A stretch of DNA of 64,000 nucleotides from Arthrinium phaeospermum (lineage: Eukaryota > Ascomycota > Sordariomycetes > Amphisphaeriales > Apiosporaceae): contig QYRS01000006.1 in NCBI GenBank assembly GCA_006503535.1, positions 2,294,001 through 2,358,000 of the forward strand. The letters are read 5' to 3'. Positions 56,301-64,000 of the stretch are shown in pieces; the first letter of the stretch is position 1, and every line of letters begins with the position of its first letter. Below the pieces are notes generated by a model. The model worked only from the letters and a program-made list of their open reading frames with translations. It was not told where the DNA came from and did no database searches. The translations under genes were made by a program, and so were the position numbers.

Positions 56301-57116
56301 CTAGACGGCGAGCTTGCCTTTTTGCTTACTACTCTCGCCGAAGACGTCGTCGAGCAGGCCGTTCCAGATGCCCTTGATCATGCCGCTGCCCTGTTCCGAG
56401 TACGACGACTCGGCCGTGGAGGCGCCGTAGTGGCTGTTCTCGTGGGCAAACTTCAGCTCTATGCCGTCCATGGTCATGCCCTCGACCTCGGTCAGGCGCG
56501 AGGGCGAGACGGTCTCGGGGTTCGCAGCGACGATGCTGATCTCGGGCATGGCCACTGGCTCGTCGGCAGCCTCCGGGGCGTACGCGACCGAGTAGTTGTC
56601 GGGAAGCAGCGGGACGCGCAGGCTGCCCTCGGAGGCGGAAGACTCCATGAAGTTGAAGCTGGGCAGCACGGTCGAGTCGACGGTGCCCTGAGCGACAGCG
56701 GCTTGCGAGTAAGAAGCGCTGGGGTTCAGGGTCTGCATCAGACGCATGCGCTTGGGGGGCGGGTGAGGCCGGTTGGCAGAGCGAGTGGTGAATTCACGAC
56801 TGCGTCCCTGGTTGGTGGAACACGTTGTTAGTCGACTTATACGGATCATCGAGCACGACCTTTCATCCCATGTTGGGCCAATGACTGCCGTCCAAGCGAA
56901 GTGGGCCATGGTGTCGTGTGATCATTTGATTTGACTTACATCCGTCTCCAGATTCCGCTCCTTGAGAAGCTCTGCATATTTGCGCATCAAAGGCGCCGAC
57001 GTCTTTGAGGATGTGATCAACGTCGTCGACTTGGGCACAGCCTGAGTCTGGGTGGTGGTGCTGATTGAGCGAACAATCTGTCGCGCGACCGGGGCAGTAA
57101 GGCGGGGGCCAGCCAT
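56301..57116 (-). CDS. Predicted mitochondrial protein of unknown function
   Basis: Exons 57116-56940 and 56807-56301 give 227 aa. The intron of 132 bp has GTAAGT, a GACTAAC branch and CAG. The N-terminus (MAGPRLTAPVARQIVRSIST) is a typical mitochondrial presequence: Arg-containing, no acidic residues, and an RSIS-like cleavage context. A basic segment follows (LMRKYAELLKERN, then RSREFTTRSANRPHPPPKRMR). The middle is Ser/Ala-rich with LPSFNFMESS, LRVPLLPDNYSV and an acidic stretch. The end MIKGIWNGLLDDVFGESSKQKGK may be an amphipathic helix. I do not recognise the family; it looks like a conserved fungal mitochondrial protein. Confidence 0.65.
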
Positions 57117-60100
57117 TTTCGGTTAGAAGGGCCGGTGTATAAGGTAGCTTATAGTTTCTAGGGAGGTACCTCGGGGGCGTTGGGTGCTCTCGAGGGGGCT
57201 GCTTCGGATATATCGAGTCCGAAGAATGGCAATAATCTGCTTTTGTTTCCTTTTGTTTCAACAAGGACGGCACGGGAGGAGGAAGTAGGAGGAATAAAGG
57301 TAGACAGGACAATGATCTCTGGGAGAGAGGGGGGCGGGAAGGCAAGAGAGAGGTAAAATGGATGAAGAGTGTTGGGGCGTCTCCGGAGGTCCGGGGATTG
57401 GGGAGGAAGACGTGTGAAGTATAAGTAGTACGTCGTAGGCAAGTATGCAGATAGCTCAGTCGTACCTACACGACGAAGCAAGCCCTCTCAGAGGCCCAGA
57501 GCTTCGACTAATACCTGCTACAATATTACCCGACGACGCCGGGGTTCTTGGTCCTCGCTGGTCTCCAAAGTCAGGTCCAAGGTTATCTAGATGGGTGGAT
57601 GATGGGGTGGGTGGATGGATACATGCAGATGGAGCAATGGATGCTTATCCCTTCCCGCCTTCATAACCTAATGATGCCCGCCAAAACAGCAGATCCCAGC
57701 ACTGTTCTGTTGGCACACCATTCGATCATGGAGCCATCTTATGCAGCTTCCTGAGGAGACAAGAGGCATAGCTACACCTAGACCCGCGGTAATGCATCTA
57801 GCATTCCCATTAAGCTTCAAGACCAACCCCTGCTCGTATCATTTCCAAGTCATTGTGCACCTGGGAACTGAAGTACCCTCCGCACTGTACGGGAGTCGCT
57901 GTACGTGTAGAGCTGCACTCGGTGGCTGTACTCGGGGTACCTAGGTGCAATCGCTAGCGTACAGTATCAAGACCTACCTAGGACACTTGCATGTAGCATT
58001 GAGGTGAGGTAAGTGCAGCACGTATTATTCACCGGAGAGCGGTGTCCGACCCTCGATCATCGTCGCCCCTCCCTCTTCTTACACCCTCACGATGCTTCAG
58101 CATTGCATTTTTCTATTTTTACGAGTCTGTGTTTGTTTGAAAAGTCCACCGAAATATGCGATCATCGTGAATTTGCCCCTCTATTGCGTATTGATAAACG
58201 CGCAGGAATAAGCGACAAATGGGGTCGGCAGTCTCAGGAAACGTCTGAGGACTCCAATGAGAGCAACACTGGCTCGAGCGGGTTGACGACGACTGCCACC
58301 TATGAGTTAGTAAGAGTGGGGTACGGATCGACAACGACGTTCTGTCCAGCGTTCTGGGGGAGTTTCTTCGCACCCGCCAGAGTTGCCAATTCGTTGAGCT
58401 TGACCTGGCTGGCCCGATGCAGTAAGGCAGCCCCAATAGCTTCTGAGGTCACCTGGGATTCTGGCCGGGGACTGCACAGTACGGGGGCCCAAGTACTTGC
58501 TGCGTCACCCAAAAACGCGCTCCAATTGCGCCCTCGTAATTGCCAACCCGCCCTGTAAATTCGATACCTCTGCTGGTCTTTGGTTTTGGCGGTCAGGTGC
58601 CTCGCGCAGAGTCAACAAAAACCACAGTTGGACAGGGAAAGCAATCTCTAAACCTTGTGTGCCTCCTTGACCGCCAGGGCCGCTAGCAGCGCCTTGTCGT
58701 TGTGCTGTCGCGGCAGTCTGCTTGCCCTTCCGGTGGCACAATTACCATGCTTCCCCTGAACGTTTCCTCCCCCAAGCCTCAACCAAGCCCTTCCTTTCCT
58801 CGCCAAAAAGCTTCGAGAACCTTTCCAACCCGCCTCGCTGTTCCATAATTGTCTTGGTCGGCTATAATGATGATCGTTCGTGGGTCCTCTGCCCTTTCGC
58901 CAGTTTTCATGTTGTTTCTAAATGACTGGAGAGGTTGTCGGGTTGCTACATTGGCCGTTGCATACGTGGATTTGTCTGCTTGTGTTTCTTGCAATGCCGC
59001 TGGCGCCTTTTCTTAGTGAGCGCGGTAGCCAATGTGCGGATGTCACGAGGCACACCACCTTCATGCGAAACGGCTGGGGGTCGACATGGGATTCGCAGTC
59101 ATCGTGGACGCGCAACCCTCAGCATGCGGCATGCAACATGGCAACCCTTCTGCGATCTGACCTCACGTACGAAGTAGCTGAGTATCCAGTGATCTACTGG
59201 TTGCCTCCGACAGCCTCCACAGTATCTGATTGGAAGCCGTGCTCTGGAGTCTGGGCAGGTGAAACGGCTTGCTCGCCTCGGAGTATTATATTCCACGAGA
59301 GCTATCGAACTTGCTTACACGTATTGCGTCCTCGAAACAATTCTCCGAAGAAGACCACGATTGAACAATAAGGGGTTCCGGCCACTTCTTGACGGCTCGG
59401 CGTCCACCTCGATATCAGCTATTGAAGCGCTAAAGTGCTTTCGACTCAGTTTCCCTTTTCCACCACCAGGACGGGTCCTGCCGCCAAGTGCCTGCATGGT
59501 GTATATTGAGTACAACATGCAGCAGCAGGACTATAGGTTCTCTTGGTGCAATATTGACACGTTTTGATCCGGTGTGCCCTTCTTACTTCCTACTTGGGCT
59601 TCACCATCGTTCACCAGCCAGCAAGAGAAGTAGACGTCGTAGCATCAGCAACCGAATGCGAGGCTTAGTCGATTGTCATTTACGCATGCCCCCTTCAGTC
59701 CGTATCAACGCAGCACTTTCTGCTTTTACAAGGACTCTTGTGGGTTTTATATTCACTTCACGATCCCCATAACTCGTACCTGTCCATCTCTGGAGTTGCA
59801 ACCGCAGTTCCGGTTATCGTCCTCTGCGGCGAGTAATGATGCATGTAGTTACCTACGAAGCTGAGCAGGAAGAGGTAGGTCTATCAAGTGGAACAGTACA
59901 TGACCTGTATAGGAGCAGCATCGACAACAAAACTGGTCTGGAAGCAGAACGAATCGAAGAAACCGATAGAGACGAACCCGAAGTTCCACGGCATGCCTCG
60001 TATCATGCATATCAATCAGCATTCCGGTCAATTGGCACTTGCCACTTGCACCATTGACACGAACCGGCCAAAAAGTATGCTTACTTACTCCAGACGTTAA

Positions 60101-60668
60101 TTCAGGAACAGGAGAAAACAGCGGGGAGCAGGACCCTTATTTTGCACTGGGGTAGGACCAGAGATAACGATAGCGATAAGGGAGGGGAAGACAGGACTCC
60201 GTAGGGATACTAAGAGGACGGGTTCCAGACCGCTCAATTAAGACTCTTGACTGGCCTGCCTCCCTGTGCTAGCACCTGAAGAAAAGGGTTAATAGTGGCC
60301 AAGACACGACACACTCCACATTCTGCCAAATCGGCGGGCATTGAATTGGAAACATGGCCCGACCATCTTCTGATGAATCTGATCAGATTGTCGCCACTCG
60401 CTGCTGATAATTCCATCCCCCCTCCTCTGTTTCCTAGGTTCGAGACTATTTACAGGGTCCTAGATTGATAAAAAATTGCCAATTCGTTCCGGTTGATACC
60501 TCCAGAGCTTTCCTCAACCAACAACACTCTTTATTATTCTATTCACTCACTGCGTGTGTGTCGTCGTTCCCTAATGAGTATATAAGTTGTTTGCTCGACC
60601 GATCACCGACCCGAGCGTCGCGAAGAACCGAATCTGTAATTCTCGCCCCTCCACACTGCCGTTCAACA
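57117..60668. other. Divergent intergenic region of 3.5 kb
   Basis: It lies between the mitochondrial-protein gene and the desaturase gene. Nothing here reaches gene quality. Minus-strand frames at 58300-58741 (ending NELATLAGAKKLPQNAGQ) look somewhat protein-like but lack an ATG and clean splicing. The right end (60440-60668) is the desaturase leader, CT-rich. Confidence 0.4.
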
Positions 60669-61844
60669 ATGGCGCCTCCTTCATCCTCGTCCACGGTGAC
60701 GGCATCCTCAACGGCTAGAGGCCCGGCCGCCGAGCCGGTGCTGAAGCTCAATGGCAAGAATGCGCCGGCCACCCCCGACCTGCCCCCGATCGAGAACAAA
60801 GAGTACCGCGACTTCTTCTGGACCTACACGGAGGAGCCGCACCGGACCCGGCGCCTGGCCATCATCAAGGCGCACCCAGAGGTGACGAAGCTTTGCGGGC
60901 CGGAGCCCCTTACCAAGTGGGTGGTGCTGGGCGTGGTGACGCTGCAGGTCTTCTGCGCCTACCTGCTGCGCAACAAGCCCTTCTTCTCGCTGCCCTTCTG
61001 GGCACTCGCGTACGTGGTGGGCGCGACGGCCAACCAGAACCTGTTCCTCGCCATCCACGAGATCAGCCACAACCTGGCATTCCGCAACGCGACGGCGAAC
61101 CGCCTGCTGGCCATGGTGGCGAACCTGCCCATCGGCATCCCCTACTCGGCCTCGTTCCGCCCCTACCACCTGACGCACCACAAGTCGCTGGGCGTCGACG
61201 GCCTCGACACCGATCTGCCGACCGCCCTCGAGGCCATGTTCCTCGACTCCATCCTCGGCAAGGCCTTCTTCTGCACCTTCCAGATCCTCTTCTACGCCGT
61301 CCGCCCCATGACCGTCTACTCGGTGCCCTTCACCTGGGTGACGGGCGTCAACGTGCTCGTGCAGGTGACCTTCGACCTCATCATCTACTCGACCATGAGC
61401 GGCCACGCCCTGCTGTACTTTATCCTCTCGAGCTTCCTGGCCGGCTCCCTGCACCCGCTCGCCGGCCACTTCATCGCCGAGCACTACGTCTACAGCACCG
61501 TGACGCCGACCCAAAAGGACCCCAACAACAACCTGCCGATCCCCGAGACCTTCAGCTACTACGGCATCGGCAACTTCTTCACCTACAACGTCGGCCTCCA
61601 CAATGAGCACCACGACTTCCCCGCCGTGCCCTGGACCCGCCTCCCCAAGCTCCACGCCCTCGCCCGCGAGTTCTACGCCGACCTGCCCCAGCACCGCTCG
61701 TGGTCCTACGTGCTCTGGCAGTTCATCTTCGACGAGAACGTCGGCATCCGCTGCCGCGTCAAGCGCAAGGAGGGCGGCCGTCTTGTCGGCGTCCACGGGA
61801 CCAAGAAGACGGACGACTGGAAGGATAACGAGATGGAGCCGTAA
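60669..61844 (+). CDS. Sphingolipid delta4-desaturase
   Basis: A single exon encodes 391 aa. The N-terminal sphingolipid desaturase domain (YRDFFWTYTEEPHRTRRLAIIKAHPEV, about 46-72) precedes membrane helices and three di-iron histidine boxes: His130-x3-His134 (HEISHN), His167-x2-His170-His171 (HLTHHK) and His311-x2-His314-His315 (HNEHHD). The enzyme introduces the delta4 trans double bond into dihydroceramide in the ER, a step toward glucosylceramides. The start with MAPPSSSS gives the usual length. The frame is open upstream to an ATG at 60465, which would add 68 residues that look like translated leader. The antisense strand has a 362-codon open frame, an effect of codon bias. Third positions are nearly all C or G. 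Confidence 0.95.
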   Translation: MAPPSSSSTVTASSTARGPAAEPVLKLNGKNAPATPDLPPIENKEYRDFFWTYTEEPHRTRRLAIIKAHPEVTKLCGPEPLTKWVVLGVVTLQVFCAYLLRNKPFFSLPFWALAYVVGATANQNLFLAIHEISHNLAFRNATANRLLAMVANLPIGIPYSASFRPYHLTHHKSLGVDGLDTDLPTALEAMFLDSILGKAFFCTFQILFYAVRPMTVYSVPFTWVTGVNVLVQVTFDLIIYSTMSGHALLYFILSSFLAGSLHPLAGHFIAEHYVYSTVTPTQKDPNNNLPIPETFSYYGIGNFFTYNVGLHNEHHDFPAVPWTRLPKLHALAREFYADLPQHRSWSYVLWQFIFDENVGIRCRVKRKEGGRLVGVHGTKKTDDWKDNEMEP

Positions 61845-62845
61845 AGAAGAATAAAACTCATACTTTATTTTTTAAGAAGGAGAACACAAGAGACAGGGGG
61901 GTTAGGTTAGGGACTGGTAGTAGGTAGGGCTGTACACACGAAAAAAAAGAGGAGAAGTAAGATGATGATATTCTCCTCACGAAAATGGGAAAGGGGAGAG
62001 GGAGAGAGACTGGCTTGGCCGCCCCTATTAGACTAACGCCTGTGTGGCGGCCAGGTATCATCCTGGAGCAGTTGTTTCGCCAAACAATTCAACCTGGGCC
62101 GGGCTGTCAGCAAATGGCCTTAGGTGTCTGTAAATACAAGAATTATTGGGGTATAGATATAGGTCACCCTACTAAAAGCCAAAATGATCATGATTTCCAA
62201 GGAGTTTCAATACTTATATATTCGTGTATATCAAGAAGAAAAGGGAAGACGATGAGTGCAATACATCATTGCCTCGATGCCACAGCAGTGCCCATCATAT
62301 GTACGTAATGCAATGCCCGGGTGCATGTTGCAAGTGTTGCCCCGGGTACCGTTATAATGTTTGGATCATATTATGATACTGCCCAAAAAAACAAACAACA
62401 CAAAAGGGGAATACATGCTATAGTTACATGAATGCTGACTTGTTGCACCGAGGGGGTTCCGCAAGAGGGCCATCGTGGCAGCAGCAGCAGCAAGGGGCAA
62501 CGAGGAGCATTGCTTCAAAGCGAGTCCTATTGGCCATAGGAATGTCCAAAGTCAAAAACATCCTCGAAATCAGGCCCCAATGGCTCATGCACTCAGACGG
62601 CTCCACGTCACCTCACTCCTCATAACTCCAGTCTGGCCCACCAGTCCCCTGTTTCTTCTATCTCACAATTGGATATCCATCCTGCGACGACTGCCGTCCT
62701 CGGGTGATCGTGCCGCCAACAGCTTATGTTTTTCACCGAGCACGAGACCGAGCGCTTCTCATTCTAACTTGCGCCTTGCCGTAAGTCTGTTCTCTTACAA
62801 CCTGCATGTGCCATGATGTACCATGCTGCACCATACTTGACTGGT
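61845..62845. other. Convergent intergenic region
   Basis: 1 kb between the 3' ends of the desaturase and the VAP gene. Purine-rich 3' untranslated sequence follows the desaturase (61850-62000). No gene seen; a short CAG run lies near 62477. Confidence 0.5.
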
Positions 62846-63939
62846 CTAGAAGAACAGGTAGGCGAGCAGGAAGCTCAGAAGGCAGAGGATAGCAGTCATC
62901 TGGATCGGGACGCCCTCCGTTCCTTGCCTTACTTGCTGGCCGAGCTGCGCAGGGGCCGACTTCTCTTCCCCAGGGCCAGCCTTGCGCTGTCTAAGACCGC
63001 CCTGATCCTGCTTAAGTTGGGAGATGGTTTGTTGGGCCTTTTCCAGCTGTACCTTCAGCTCCTCGTAGGTAACGCTGGCAGCAGTCGATGCAGCAGCGGC
63101 GGCATTGGCGATCACTGAAGGGCTGCTCTCTTCGTTCTTGATGTCCTCGGACTTGTCGTCTTGGCGGTAGTCGCTAGGAGAGGAGTAGGCCGGGGGCGCA
63201 GCGTCAGGAGTGGCCTCATACTATTGGTAGCCTCTTGTTAGCTAGACATCGCAGCAAGGGGGCGTTCAGGAAAACAAACTCCATTAGATGTAGATTCGCG
63301 CTTGGGCGTCTGCACCTCGGCAGGGCCAGCACTTGCGCTACCACGGGGAGACAGGAAGACGACGCGAATCTTCTTCTCAATGACTTGCGATTTGTCGATC
63401 GAATCCCACTATCACATGTCAGTCAGCGGGCGCCTTGGTCTTGCCTCCAATGTCACAACTTACGATGGCCGTCAAGTTGCTGAACTCCTTGTCGCTGGTG
63501 ATCGGAACAGACTGAACCAGGAACTTGTCTCGGCATCGGGTATCCAGGGGAGGCTCCTGCTTCATTGCCTGCAAGATGACTTGAACATAGTTAGCTGCTG
63601 TCTCCAATTGCTCTTCAGGGGGGTTTGATTAAAGATTTTCCTACCTTGGACTTCAACCTCCTTGCCGGGTTCGACACGGCCGGAGTTAGGTCGCACACAG
63701 TACCTAGTGGTAGAAGGTGTCAGCAACAGGCGCGAGGGCCACATTATAGGAGGGGGTGGACCAAGTCGTACTGTTTAGGGGCAGTGGTTTTGACCTGCGA
63801 TATGGATATGTCAGCACGTATGGTCCAGCGCAAGCAGGCCACTGGGGGTCACGCGATGTCGCACATACCTTGAAAGCAACGGGCTGGGTGTTCGGGTTCC
63901 TAATCTTCAGCACCTCCGACACCTCGACAGTGAAGGGCC
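62846..63939 (-). CDS. SCS2: VAP/Scs2 family ER tail-anchored protein (5' part beyond the window)
   Basis: Six exons are visible on the minus strand: 63939-63869, 63794-63772, 63703-63645, 63579-63464, 63408-63280 and 63220-62846. The first coding exon lies past the window end, because 63940-64000 is intron. The MSP domain runs PFTVEVSEVLKIRNPN, then VAFKVKTTAPKQYCVRPN (the FFAT-binding Lys/Thr face) and VQVILQAMKQEPPLDTRCRDKFLVQS. A Ser/Pro-rich linker, a coiled coil (TYEELKVQLEKAQQTISQLKQ) and a C-terminal membrane anchor (MTAILCLLSFLLAYLFF) follow. Such proteins tether the ER to other membranes by binding FFAT-motif lipid-transfer proteins. One exon is only 23 bp. The donor after exon 5 is GTTTGT, a weak but phase-correct choice. 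Confidence 0.92.
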
Positions 63940-64000
63940 CTATGTCATACTGTTAGCCATATACTTTGTTGTCGCGTGCTCGATCTCTGCGGCGAAAGGC

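Noticed and set aside
58013..58558. Plus-strand ORF of 181 codons
   Set aside because: Random composition with no motif; overlaps equally weak minus-strand frames.
60708..61796. Antisense open frame of 362 codons opposite the desaturase
   Set aside because: Same codon-bias effect; the composition (Val/Gly/Glu/Asp runs) is that of an antisense shadow.

Overview
The window is nuclear DNA of a filamentous ascomycete, most likely a sordariomycete. Short introns (about 45-150 bp, GTRAGT donors, CTAAC/CTGAC branch sites) break most genes. Coding DNA is GC-rich, spacers are long, and the gene set includes a cellulose-active AA9 oxygenase, eL42, a VAP/Scs2 protein and sphingolipid delta4-desaturase. 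There is no operon structure, and I found no tRNA, rRNA or CRISPR. The genus cannot be fixed from sequence alone; Chaetomiaceae/Sordariales is a guess from the AA9 and sugar-transporter content. Exon boundaries were worked out by hand from splice signals and reading phase.

Layout. 0-11.3 kb: the 3' end of a glycoside hydrolase-like gene, an Hsp70-like ATPase with an apparent one-base frameshift, a coiled-coil protein, a secreted AA9 LPMO and a hexose transporter whose promoter has a CreA-like cluster. 12-16.2 kb: an XIP-type aquaporin and a 14-TM-type drug efflux transporter, both on the minus strand. 18.1-22 kb: two low-complexity proteins of unknown function and ureidoglycolate lyase. 22.3-30.2 kb: the centrepiece, a DNMT5-type DNA methyltransferase locus in which a cytosine-5 methyltransferase half and a SAP/RING-like/SNF2 half lie in one reading frame, separated by a single TAG. 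30.5-34 kb: a 41-bp minisatellite and a gene-free stretch ending in a perfect hairpin. 34-40.7 kb: a 2H phosphoesterase, ribosomal protein eL42 and a QDR-like MFS transporter. 40.7-46.9 kb: gene-poor. 46.9-55.1 kb: a DUF3405 membrane protein, a MOT1-like molybdate transporter with a His-rich loop and a short-chain dehydrogenase. 56.3-64 kb: a predicted mitochondrial protein, delta4-sphingolipid desaturase and a tail-anchored VAP protein cut by the window edge.

The genes do not form one obvious pathway. Carbon use is served by the AA9 enzyme, the hexose transporter and probably the partial hydrolase. Nitrogen salvage (ureidoglycolate lyase), molybdate supply, lipid and ER functions (desaturase, VAP) and efflux pumps sit among them. 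The most noteworthy object is the DNMT5 locus: possible single-stop interruption, a C-terminal PIP-box candidate set between two hexapeptide repeat arrays, and an adjacent palindrome-rich minisatellite.
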